The notes beneath the pieces were generated by a model that saw only the letters and a program-made list of their open reading frames with translations, was not told where the DNA came from and searched no databases. DNA of 64,000 nt from Rhizoctonia solani (lineage: Eukaryota; Basidiomycota; Agaricomycetes; Cantharellales; Ceratobasidiaceae): positions 434,001 through 498,000 of the forward strand of contig NC_057371.1 in NCBI RefSeq assembly GCF_016906535.1, given 5' to 3'. Position 1 is the first letter of the stretch; every line of letters begins with the position of its first letter. A program made the translations under genes and the position numbers. Positions 24,371 through 35,484 of the stretch are shown here, piece by piece.

Positions 24371-27300
24371 ATGAGTGCAGCACAAGACCGTCTTTCGACG
24401 CCTTTAAACATCCAGCCCCTCTCGTCTCAAACGGTACAAGCGCCTCATATGCACGCACTATGCAATTCGTTTTTAGAAGACTATGAATCCCGGAGCGGAG
24501 AACAGAGCACCAAGACGCAATTGGAAGTCTTGTGCGAAGCTTTGAGGGAGGTTGTAGGTGATCATGAGCAAAGAGGTGTGGCATTCAGACGTAAGTTTTC
24601 TTTTTTTGTTTTTGCGTGGATGGGGTATACGAAGCAATGCGTGTTTGATTGATGGTTGTTGGTTTGGTTTGGTTGGTAGGAACGTAAGCCATGGAGGAAT
24701 TTCGGGTTGGGTTCCGAGTGGTGACGGAGGCTGGCCGGGGCATATAGACAGAGCGGCTCGCGCGGGTGTGTCTCACATGGACTGCACTGTACAGGTTACG
24801 GGCCGACGAGGCAGGCACGAGAGAAATACAAAAATGGAAAACTGTCATTTAAACTCGGTCAGGTCGAAACCGAAATGAGCAAGTTAAATCACATGTGTAT
24901 GGAGGCCTGAAAAGCGCCGAGATGAAGAAGCATGGCACGTGGGGCGTGTTTGGACATTGTTCCTGCGACGACCGCCCCAAGTGACTAGCAGAGCAGACCG
25001 CACACCTTGTCTGATATAAACACACCACGCTCTTTATCCTACTTAATACTAAGCTTATTTAACCCATTCGGTTCTATTTGCGAACTCGATTGGCAAAAAA
25101 CGGAGGTGCGGCCGCAGCAGCAGCACTGCCAGTTGATACCAATACCCAGTACCTGGAACTATATTTGCAACGACCTATGGCTCAAGCCGTATACGACCAA
25201 CACCCATTGGGGGAATATCTGAAAGGTGTGCTATGACATCTGTGGAGCTGTGTGATGATGCTGACGTGAGCAGACGAGGCGGGGGAACAGGCAGTCACTC
25301 TGTGTGTACCTGGCGGGACAGCCCAGTGGCCAACGAGAGCGAAGACACGAGCGATATACACTTGCCTTCGACAATAGAGCTGGTGGAGCCCCTGATAAAC
25401 CTAGTGCGCGTGAGTGACATGTGTTGGGCACGTTGCGGCCATTATAATAACCTCATTTATTTTCTCTTTTCTCTCTATCCCCGCCATGTTCCAGCATCTG
25501 TACCAGTCTATAATGCTCTTTTCGCGGCAGAACGCACACCGCGAATTTGCCGAGCGATTTACCCATGCAATTATTCTCTCACCCTTGCTCGGCCAAACTA
25601 CTGCCAGCGGTTCGACTCCCCCTCCCGCCCTTCCTAAACATCAATCAGACAACGAGCCAGTAGCACCCATACACGCCTGGCCAATCGCAGCTGCTATTCT
25701 TGTCGGTGCTGTATTTATCGCATCCGGCATTATTCCGGCATCTATCATTGCCCTCGGCGCAGGAGTCGCCCATCTGACCAACATTGCCCCTGAACACCAC
25801 GCCCGCCGCTTCCTCGCCGCGGCATGCGGAAAGCTACGTAGTACCGGCTGGCTCAGCGAGTGGGAAGACGATCCAGCACCCGTCATGCTCACCGCACTAG
25901 ACAAGTGCGTTCAGGCCGCCACTGTCTGGGACACTCTAGTATCCGAGGCCATGGCGCTCTTGGAGAACGAGGAGCGCAAGTGAGCAAATTATCACAACTG
26001 TGACTGTTCATTTACTAATTTCGGGCGCAGCATGTTTTACGCTTCCTCACCCCAATCACCACGCCCATCAACCTCCGCCCTTCGTATTGCCATTACGTCA
26101 GAACTTAATACCGCGACATCTACGACTGATACGCTTCGTTCGTTGTTTGGTCCTCTCACATCGCCCGCGGCGTTGGCGCCCTTGGCTGCCATGTACGGTC
26201 CTCCTGCTTCTCCACCCCCCGTTCGAATTCGCCATCATGCGCGATATGCGAGTATCGGATCTGGCCCGAGAGGCCCGTCGCCTTCTCCCCCTCCCTCAAT
26301 CATAGAACACAAACGCAGTACCTGGAGCCCAGGGCTAACCAGTACCCCTAACTCAGGAGGGAAGTTCAGCGCGAGTGGGTCCTATTCCACACTTGGAATC
26401 GGCCGACGCAGAACCAGCGCCAGCCTTCGTCGTTCTCGTCTCCCTACGCCCACACCCGGCTCGCTCGAAGACATCTCGACGATCGAATCCGACATTGGCG
26501 GCGAAGAGAGCGAAAAGCTCGCCCCCCTCCCTCATTTCGCCTCTGACTCCGAGGCGGCGGGGCCAAAAACTCCCCCGAGACGACTAGTTCCTCTTGGATC
26601 TCCCCTTGCGTTCAAGAGCCCTGGACGAGACGTAGGTTCGCCCAGACTGGCGCCTTCGACGTTTGGATCTGCGGCACTGTCCACACTTCGAAAGTCGTCC
26701 CAAATCCAAACTACATCCCTGACCGCGCTACGACATGCTCTCAACGCTGCGCGCGCAAGCAGGAGACACACGGCTGCTCACTTGCTCGCGCTCCGATTCA
26801 CAGACGGAGATTCTGAATACTGGGAAGACGTCCGTTCCGTACTCGGCCTGCTCTCGGCCGGACTCGAAGATTCGGCCAGCCGTCTATCGGGTGCGGTCGA
26901 GAATATGTCAGATATTAAACAGCGCATCGTGAGCTTTAGCTCGGACCGATCGGTCACCGCCGCGGTCGTCACCCCCGTCTCGGCCGGATTTGGGTTTGCG
27001 CCGACTCTCAGGCCGCGGGAGAGGTTTGATCTATGCGTCAAGGAGCTGGGAAGCGCGGTTACGAGGGCTAATGAACTCGTCGCGTCGGTAGGAGACGGAA
27101 ATATGTTGGAAGACGAGGAATCCAAGCTGGAATCCATCCGCCGCGAACTCGGTACCGCGCTCCGACAACTCGAACGAGCGCGCGCGGTGATCAAGTCTCA
27201 ACGCACCCCCGCTCGAACGGGCCCAACAGACCCAGGAGGAGGACAGCGACGTGCCAGCTCTGGACGCGAGTCCCTCGAGCCCGACGAGCGAAGATTTAAC

Positions 27301-27715
27301 CCCGTTCCGACGACACTCGATGAACTCGGAAAAATCGGTCGAAGAGCGGGACGAGATCGAGTCTGCACATGTCCGATCCGACGACGCGTCTGCTTATTTG
27401 CTGTTGGGCACCTCGGCGTCGTCGTTGCCCGCTCCGGGAATCGAACAAGTTTTCGAAGCTGATACGGAAGATATCCCGACTCGACTTCGGCCCAAATCGA
27501 CCATGACGCGTGCGGAGAGGATCGCGGCTCGTCGTGCGGTCTCTCAGACTGTTCCTTCGAAACCGGTCGATGGGAACTGGGAAGTTGTGAATGAGCTCAA
27601 GGCGGTGATTTCTGAAGTTGGGGGAAGGAGGCGAAAAGTGGACTTGGGAATCGATGTGCGGAGGGTCGTGTCGGCGGATGTGGGTGTTGTAGTCGAGGGC
27701 GAGGAGGAATCATAA
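24371..27715 (+). CDS. Large single-pass membrane protein, possibly Inp2/vezatin-like
   Basis: Exons I can place: 24371-24590, an exon around 25090-25220 (encodes YLQRPMAQAVYDQHPLGEYLK), one from about 25291 to 25409 (ends IELVEPLINLVR), 25495-25979, and 26031-27715. Acidic, helical N-terminal exons lead to a region with REFAERFTHAIILSPLLG and a hydrophobic segment (WPIAAAILVGAVFIASGIIP). A long Ser/Pro-rich and coiled part follows, ending at TAA 27713. The layout (short helical start, ERF-type motif before a membrane segment, long cytosolic tail) resembles the fungal myosin-binding Inp2/vezatin family, which links peroxisomes to myosin V. This is a weak match from memory. A frame break at the CCCCC of 27206-27210 disappears if one C is removed. 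Confidence 0.6.
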
Positions 27716-28984
27716 AATTTATACGTGCATCTTCTCCCTCCATCCTCCCTTTTTCTTCATTTTTGTTTTCTCCTCGCTTTCACTCATCTCATCGCCGCAC
27801 TCGTTGAACTGGTTAAACATAGTACAGTATTTATATGCGCACACTCTTGCTTGCTTTTTTACGACGCCTTTCCAATTCTACGTTCTCGCTTTTCTCTTTT
27901 TGTCTGACTGGTCGGTTGACTTTGTTCGTCTTATCTATTATTTTGATGATGTATATGATGTCGTAGAGGTATAGCATTATGTGTTAAGGTTATGTGTTGT
28001 GTGGTGTATGTGATGGAATGGGATTGGAGGAGCACGTGATGGGTTCTTTTCTTGTGAAAGATCTAGATACGTGGTGAGGGGGAAGGGGGGCTGGGGGGGG
28101 GGGGTTTGCTTGGCGGAAGACAGGATGCGTGGTGGCCATGGAATCAGAAATGGAATGAGCGGGACACAGGAAGGAACAAGGTGATGTCCCTGGGCAAGCG
28201 TGTTTGCCAAGGTCGAAGACTTGAGCCAGTGCGGCTACGATTATTGATTAACGTGGCTACTAATACTACTGACTTGGCTTATCTTGGCTGTCATTCGCGG
28301 TCGAGCCTCGCTATCTGTGAGGCGGGCGCAGCGCATCCACATATGCGGCACCGCCACTACTTACTTTTCGCTTATCTCATCGCTCTCTCGACTCGTTTCA
28401 TTAGACACACAGATACAAACATAACCATTGGGATATAACCCCCCCCCCCTTCATGTAGATAGAACTCTATTCTTGTTTTTCGAATACGAGACTCTTGCAA
28501 GTCATTCGGCTCGTCTCATAAGTCCCGCTACTACCTCCAGCCTCACCCTTCGACGTCAGGTCCTTACGACCTCACGCTATCTTATCTATGTAATGCTTCC
28601 AGGTGCTCATGAGTCTGGTACAAATTTTGCCCGTACTCATGTGTGAACTGAGAGAGCTCAAGCTGGAATACCTTGGCGTAATAATTTGGATCTCGATATT
28701 TCTGTTGTCTTGCAAAGGCACACACACATTGTCTCAGTCAACTATCAAACAATCCTCCATAACCGCGAGGCAATCTTCTCCAGACCTCCGTCATAGCCTC
28801 GCATATGTCCAGTTCTACCAGCTGCGACGTAGCAAGTTGTGCCGATCCTACACGCTCTGCATGGGAATGAATGCGAGCCCGAGTATGGTTATGAAACTCG
28901 TCAACCGAGACCTCCGATTTCTACCATTTGTAGTCTACAGTTCAAACATTTTTTCAACTTCAGTCAGGTCAAATCAATTTGTGG
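27716..28984. other. Intergenic with long G and C runs
   Basis: Contains a G run near 28092-28105 and a C run near 28439-28449, plus pyrimidine-rich sequence just after the previous gene's stop. No gene recognised. Confidence 0.5.
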
Positions 28985-31316
28985 TTACATACATATGAAT
29001 TTTCTCGCATTTGGAGCTAATGAGGACAGCGCAGACTCGGCCATTTCAAACCCTAAGCCGATGTCCAAGCATGAGATCCACGTCTCGCGGGTCATCGTAA
29101 CCATAAAGACAAGAATTTTTTCTGAATCACTGCCAGTGCCCCTCGCGACCGAATAATCACATGTAAGTTGGCAGGCAACTTCAATTTCTGCCATAGCTTT
29201 AATTGTGTCCCAGGTCCCTTGAATCCATGTGGAGTGGGTGTAGTCATCTTCTGAGACTCTTTCTCGGCAAGATAAAGATAGCGGCAAGTCTTGTAAGTAG
29301 GCCTCGGTTCATGATTGGATTGCAATATACCCCTTACTTTGCTGTGGAATGACTCAGCTACGGGTAGGTATCGTAATAATGTGGAACTTCACTTGCCTTG
29401 AAATGCTAGCGCTAGTAGGAGCTGGTTCCAGCTTGGTATTTACGCCTTGCCTCCTGTGCTGCAGCTTAATGGCGAGATAAATACCAAACGCGCAAATCCA
29501 TGAACGAGCATTCAACTTCAAAGGAATTCTAGATTCCCGCCTAGTCTGTTGTAACCCACCGTAGGCTAGCAGGTGAAGTCTCGTATAAAGTTGTTTCTTT
29601 ACACGAGCCTGAAGCACAAGGCTGACCTTTTTCGCAAATTTTGGCTTTGAGCTGAGCTTGAATAATGCACGGGAGTTCGCTTCGTTGTATTCATATTTCA
29701 GCGCAAAGGCCAACTGATTCGCGAGAGGGTCATTAGAGGAGAACAACTCGTTGGTTGCATCTTCGATGCAAGCATAGTGCGACGAACTCAGAGCTTCAAA
29801 ATCGAGGTCGTCCATCCATAAGGCCCTCGAGACATTCCTACGCCAACTTGCTGTGATTTCGAAGGTAGGCGACGACCCACAGGCTCCAGTACGAGGTCCC
29901 TCGGAGTCTGGCGCCGATTTTCGCATTGGTACTGAAATTTAACAAACCCGGATCTTTGAGGCTTTGGCTTTGATGAAACTGGGTCATTTTTTTGGAGGAG
30001 GTCGCATATTTAAGCTAGCGTGCTGGAATGAATTCAACTCCCCAGAGGTTTTGAACCGAAGCGAATCAATCGATAGGTCAACAATATACACCAGGCTAAG
30101 TCTGTAGTTAGTAATCCTTCCCATTCTCCTACCCGACGAACAAGTACTGCCAAGATGGTCAAGCACAGGAAGTAGCAGTTATATCGCTGCAGTGTGTATC
30201 TAGAGCATGTTCGGGCATTGGATGCTATAGCATATGCTAGTACGTCGAGTACGTCAAAAGAGCGTGCAAAATCCACTTGGCAGATGATTCGTTCGGCTCT
30301 TTAGATTCAGCACTATCCCAATAACTGGGGGCAGGGAACCACTGTATGATGTCGTGTGCTATGCATCCAACAGGTTTAATGGCGCCGTTGCGAGATCCCT
30401 CGCCCATTCTTTCAATACGACATACATCTCCGTTGTCAAGTAGAACGAGTAGATACTCGTGAAATAATGGCCCCCTTGTATTTCTGCAATGTTGAATTGA
30501 AGTGAACTTTGTAGATGAACGGACTTGAGGAATTTAGTTGATACCATTGCCGGACCGGACAATCGGGGTCTAGCCATAAGTCATGAAACCTCATCGCAAG
30601 TGGAAGAGCAATGTCGTGGCTAATAGAGTTTGTGACTCGCTTCATAGTATGATACAAAATTCCTCGGTCTCTCAACTTGCTCTCGGGTGACAACTTCTGG
30701 CCTGCCAAAGGGGAATCCCATGACAATCTACTTGTACTGTGTAATAAAAGAGCAGGATATTAACAGGAGTAGGCAAGAGCGATACAGTAGGTTATAATGG
30801 CTGGGACGTTGTGGTAGGTGGGTATTGGGGCTGCTCTGAATGAATGGAAGGTTGTGCGATGGTGAGTACCCCGAACCCTAGGGACTTTGACCTCACCGTT
30901 CGGAATTCGGCCCTGTTTGAGGGCGCGAATCACCGCTGCTACTGTATATGGTTCCTGAGACCCATGACCTTGACACATGAACACCGCTATGCCTCATTCC
31001 GCGACACTCTGGTAAAGTCCCAGTTGTGTGCCCCGTTGCTGGGTGGTCCACAACTCGCAATCTATAATCTGACCAGGGATCCAAAAACGATATCCTATCA
31101 ACTCCTTTCCAATACTTAGGAGATAAAACAATGTCGATATTGATGGGAACAGTGGATGACATGAGTCAGATGGTCGTTGTCGGCAAGACTCAAATTCTCC
31201 GCCAGAGCACTGCTTCTAGCCCTAACAAGGCTCTCAAGGCCTGCGAAGTCGCGCGGGGCCAGCCTTCCAAGGAACAAAGAACGCCCCCGACCACCGGTGC
31301 ACTTACGAGCTAACTT
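28985..31316 (-). CDS. Fungal protein of unknown function (FHEYLL family)
   Basis: I do not know its function, but the pieces fit one multi-exon gene on the minus strand. From the N-terminus: RDFAGLESLVRARSSALAE (about 31250), INIDIVLSPKYWKGVDRISF (about 31150), PYTVAAVIRALKQGRIPNGE (about 30930), GPLFHEYLLVLLDNGDV then CRIERMGEGSR (about 30450-30390), RYNCYFLCLTILAVLVRR (about 30180-30130), LANQLAFALKYEYNEANS and FAKKVSLVLQARVKKQL (29750-29580), and a last piece to about 28985. This order resembles a lineage-expanded Agaricomycete family I recall without any assigned role. Frames shift several times between blocks, so exon ends are uncertain. The 5' end is also uncertain; the block at 31316 is preceded by a possible splice acceptor, so an upstream exon may exist. 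Confidence 0.5.
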
Positions 31317-32280
31317 TTTTTAATGAATAGCCTATATATACTTGATCCATAGATTCTCCACGATTGCTCTATACTCTACCAATATTGTGGAAGCTTTTGG
31401 GCGTGGTAAAATACCCACGATTCCCAGAATACTCGCTAGACTCCATAGAGTCTTAGTGGCATTTATGCTATTTTAAGAAATTAATTTGACATTTATCAGG
31501 CGGTTAGGTAAGACCTTAATGACAAAAACACCCGGAACTAACCTACAAGATCAAACAGGCTATAATAAACGGACAGCCATGAAGCAAAGCATTATCACCG
31601 AGTGGAATTCGATTCAGAGCCGTTATGACGCTATATATGTCTAAGTTTATAAGTTGTGATGTAGTAAGCTGTGTCAATCTAACGTATCTACATGCGCATT
31701 TATCCGGCCCTGAAACGAGACGCAGAGTTTTTCGATTGATGTCTACTCAAAGTTCGCCTTATACCTCTAATCAACGGCGTGGCTCGTCGCCCGCGTAGAG
31801 TCACGACAAGAGGTTATTCGCCAGGATATATACCAGTCACCTGTGGCCTCTGACCGACACATGACCCATATCGTGCTCAGTACTACCCGCGTCGGCAGTT
31901 ATACACAACTTCCGACCTTTCTGGTCCGCCCACCCGGCCCATGAGCCTCCCTTGCGTCTCCATGTACCAGTCTTCCCTTAACCATTACATATAATTGGAC
32001 AAATCATTGGTATTTCCCAACCAAAATAGGAATTATAATTCTTGAGGCTGGATATCTTGCTCGGCTCAAATTGCGATCGCTGAGTCAGCATCCGTGTCCT
32101 GCCTCGGCGCTTTGCCCCGACCCAGAAGGCGGTCATTAGTAAACTAATATTACGTGCTCCACTCGTTCCACGACTATCTGTGACTGCAGCTGGTCCATGA
32201 GACAGTTGTCCAGAACGTTGTTTGGCCCGGATACTTAATAATACTTAGCTGCCGACTTGAAGGCGCTCATAAATTTATAC
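31317..32280. other. Intergenic, no gene seen
   Basis: AT-rich, no frame with recognisable content on either strand. Confidence 0.5.
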
Positions 32281-32867
32281 ATGACAACGAATGATCCCAA
32301 GTGGACTCCAGACGTACAGCTCGAGTCGATTGGGTCAGGTGTCTAGCCAAAGGACACTTCATTGATCGGACTATATTCATTAACTATAGATGTCCAGAGC
32401 ATCTTTGGCTCTTGCGAAACTTTGAAATCTGTGTTCATTTATTAAATGGTCAAACCCGAACTTGCCGGCCATCATGTTTGCCCTGCAACTCTCACCTCGA
32501 TCTAGATAATCCTATGTGTGAATTTAGCGCACATCGGTCGCCGGGGACCCTCGCCGTAAATACTACATTTTAGATTTTTGCCTCCGGGCCATCGTTGCCG
32601 CTCGGACCAATTTCTCCGGTACCACCCAGCTTATCAAGTCTAGTGTTGTGCATCCCGTACAGCTATCCGAGTGGATAGGATACGCGGCCCTTAACGTCAC
32701 CAAACCGGTAGAGTGGTACTTGGGCACGAACGGTATGTACGACGATCGTGAAGATGCGTATTCTTGCGAACCCCATGATTCAGGTTGTGCAGGACCTCGC
32801 CACTCTGTGTACCAGGGAATTTCGTGAGATTTCTCGGGAGGGAAGAAAAAGACATTATGGCTAAGCT
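32281..32867 (+). CDS. Unidentified small gene or gene remnant
   Basis: An ATG at 32281 opens MTTNDPKWTPDVQLESIGS, followed by a plausible intron. A later open stretch (about 32588-32731) encodes FSGTTQLIKSSVVHPVQLSE and VTKPVEWYLGTN. A last possible exon (about 32784-32867) encodes VVQDLATLCTREFREISREG before a stop. The composition looks protein-like, but the exon phases do not join cleanly and I recognise no domain. It sits 0.5 kb upstream of the terpene synthase on the same strand. It may be a decayed gene. Confidence 0.3.
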
Positions 32868-33287
32868 ATATTTAACTATATTTATTTTGTGCCTTTACAA
32901 GTATATGTTCAGATATGCCAGCGCCAACTACAGATTCAAGTTTGTGATGCGTTGCCGCAGCCATATCCAGGTCACGTTCGTGTAAATCTATGAAAACGAA
33001 ATGGGCGCTTGCTGCCTGTCCCCAACATCCAAGACGCTTCGTACAGCCTCAGAGCCCCTCCACTGACCCCGCTCAGATTCCGTTGTGGCCGGGGGTCACA
33101 GTGGCACTCTAGAGCCGGCCTATTCCGTCCGAATCCGTTGATGGACCTCGGGCGCTTTACGCGATCTACCACGCTATCCATTGGTCCCAAGGAGCACCGC
33201 GCCGCTCTGTCGAGAAAATGGCCGGCATAATCGGAGTCCAAGCGCTCAAATAATGCGTATTCCATCTTGTATGAGTGTCGCTTGGAC

Positions 33288-33294
33288 TATAAAA
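33288..33294 (+). promoter_or_regulatory. TATA box of the terpene synthase
   Basis: TATAAAA, 87 bases before the ATG at 33375. Confidence 0.55.
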
Positions 33295-33374
33295 CTCGGG
33301 GTGATAGTGGGCTTACTTTCACCACTCCAGCTCACTGCTTCCTACAGCTTCCCAACTTCTGTTCAGCTTCTATA

Positions 33375-34807
33375 ATGGCACAGTTTCCTCAGCCCCGCCT
33401 TGTCACCTCGACAAGTTTGCCTTCTCAATATGTTTGCCTGATATCCGAGCATATACCGGCAAGGTCTTTGCTCTCAAACACAATCCCCATCACCTTCCAG
33501 CAGCGCACGAGGCTTACGAAAGCTTCGATACTTATGGTATATCTTTCACCAAATATGTACACGCTATTTACTTATACCTGTTTCATCTGAAAAGGGATTC
33601 ATACCGGGTCTAAACGCCAGCGCTTCTTCGATTATGACTTTGGATTGATGAGCGCCCTGTGCTTTGCCGACGCTGACTTTCCACACTTGCGCACTGCCAT
33701 AGAACTAGTGCTATGGCTCTTCTCAGTGAGTCGAGATGAAAGCCGCCAATAGCCAATCACTGACGAGAGAATAAAGTTTGACGACATGATTGATCGAGGA
33801 GCTCTTAATAATATCCAAAGGATGAAAAATGCTGTTGATGTTACCATGAAGGTACTTCGGGATCCAAGCACTCCTCCCCCAAAGTTCAAAGTTGCTGCAG
33901 TGCTCCAAAGGTAGGAAGACTTCCTACGAGTTCATCTGTTCACCAACTCATATGCTCACTTCTTGTAGCTGTTTCCATCGTATGCGCCAAGACGGAGGTG
34001 ATGGAACGCTCCGACGCTTCATTGATGCAACGGATCAATATACTCAAAGGTCTTTAGAGCAACAAGTCAACAAGTCCACCGAACGAATCCCGACTGTTAA
34101 TGAGTATATTCAACACCGAAGGGAGGCGTCTGCAATGATGACAGCTTTGGGTGAGTACATGTAACATTCTTTGATAGAGTGTCACTAAGTAGCTCGTGAC
34201 GCACAGCCGTGCTTGAGTACACACTCGAGCTCAATCTCCCAGATGAGGTGGCCAACAACTCTGTAGTGATAGAGTTAGGTATTGCTGGAAGCGACATATT
34301 AAACTGGGCCAACGATATTTATTCATTCCCGGTTAGTCGCAGTCAAAGAGCTTTTTCATAAAACTCCGCCTCATTAACGCGCCTCACAGGTCGAGTTTGC
34401 ACGGGGTGATGTGCACAACTTTGTAAGCGTCGCGATGGAGCATATGGACGTCGCGATGGAGCATATGGACCTCGGGGTAGAGGATGCCATCGCATACGTA
34501 GATCAGCGTATACGCGACCGTGTGGATGAATACGTTGCTACCAAGAATAAGCTGCCGAAATTTGGGCCTGGCCTAGATGAACAAGCTGCTCGGTATATTC
34601 AAGGGATCGAGTACTTTGTCCAGGGATTCATCGATTGGTCATTTATTACACCTCGTAAGTAGTCCTTTGTTCACCCCCAATGCGAGTACTATGCTAATTA
34701 GTCTGAAAGGCTATTTTGGCGATGAAGCGAAGAAAGTAAAAGAGACGGGCGTTGTGAAACTCGTAGCTCCAATTGCGCTAGACGCGCCTTTACATGTTGA
34801 AGCTTGA
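33375..34807 (+). CDS. Sesquiterpene synthase (class I terpene cyclase)
   Basis: Predicted to cyclise farnesyl diphosphate with Mg2+. Exons: 33375-33536, 33595-33725, 33777-33910, 33969-34150, 34207-34331, 34390-34654, 34710-34807, about 365 residues. The aspartate-rich metal motif opens exon 3 as FDDMID. The NSE triad is NDIYSFPVE, formed across the exon 5/6 junction with all three ligands in place. N-terminal marks HLDKFAFSICLPDIRAYTGK are in a frame one base away from MAQFPQPRL, so one base appears to be missing near 33405. Just after the NSE motif a 21-bp direct repeat duplicates VAMEHMD in frame. No cytochrome P450, transporter or other tailoring enzyme is seen next to it, so it looks like a lone cyclase rather than part of a full cluster. 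Confidence 0.88.
34429..34470 (+). repeat. 21-bp tandem repeat inside the terpene synthase
   Basis: Two exact copies (34429-34449 and 34450-34470), each coding VAMEHMD. The length is a multiple of three, so the frame is kept. Confidence 0.9.
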
Positions 34808-35484
34808 AACAGTTATTGGATACGTTGGAATTTTGTGTTCGGCGTATGTATGCGTATCGTGTATAGGATCGGTGTGTATGTTTTATGTATTTTCTTATCA
34901 TTTCTATATAATTAGTCAATAATCTTTTGGGAATTCTACATTCATTTTCTAAATCGCAAGATGCAGTCATACCCATCATTACCCACGGTCCCGTGATCAA
35001 CCTCATGTTTGCAGCGAGCCTCTACCGAATGGAGGCTCCGGGTTCCTATGCACTATGCCTTCCTGGTAGGGCTCGTTTATATGTCATGGAGTTTAGGGGC
35101 GACCGATGGCTCTGTTGGTGATATGGATTGTGGAGCGCTGGAGTCGAAGCACAAGCACATTTCAGTGCGCTCGGCCACTTTCAGTGCATCTCGCTCTGAA
35201 TGGGGAATCCAGGACAATATGGTTCCATGTGACAAATACAATACCCCCCCAAACTTATGCTACGCGTTCCTAGGCTCCCTAGAGAGGAAGCTCGGATCGC
35301 TTTGTATGGTGGTATTTACGGTTGCAGAATTGCATGTTGTGCGGTAATTTGAGCTTGCTCTCTGTGAACTCGCTCAACAAGTGATGCAAGAGCTCCTCGA
35401 GAAAAGTAGTAAATTCAACAAATTTAGCTAGCATAGCTACGTGGTATGGTTTGATCTAAACCTACATCAGTTTTCCGTACAAAG
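34808..35484. other. Intergenic, weak ORF only
   Basis: An open frame at 35009-35347 (112 codons) has no recognisable domain or signal peptide. The terpene synthase and the TPR-CHAT gene converge here. No gene called. Confidence 0.45.

Noticed and set aside
28088..28449. G and C homopolymer runs as a possible structured element
   Set aside because: Long mononucleotide runs alone are not evidence of function; no stem or G-quadruplex pattern with several tracts was found.
33375..34807. Full terpene biosynthetic cluster
   Set aside because: No P450, oxidoreductase, transporter or cluster regulator was recognised in the flanking 10 kb.
35009..35347. 112-codon ORF between terpene synthase and TPR-CHAT gene
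   Set aside because: No recognisable motif, signal or splice support. Left as part of the spacer.
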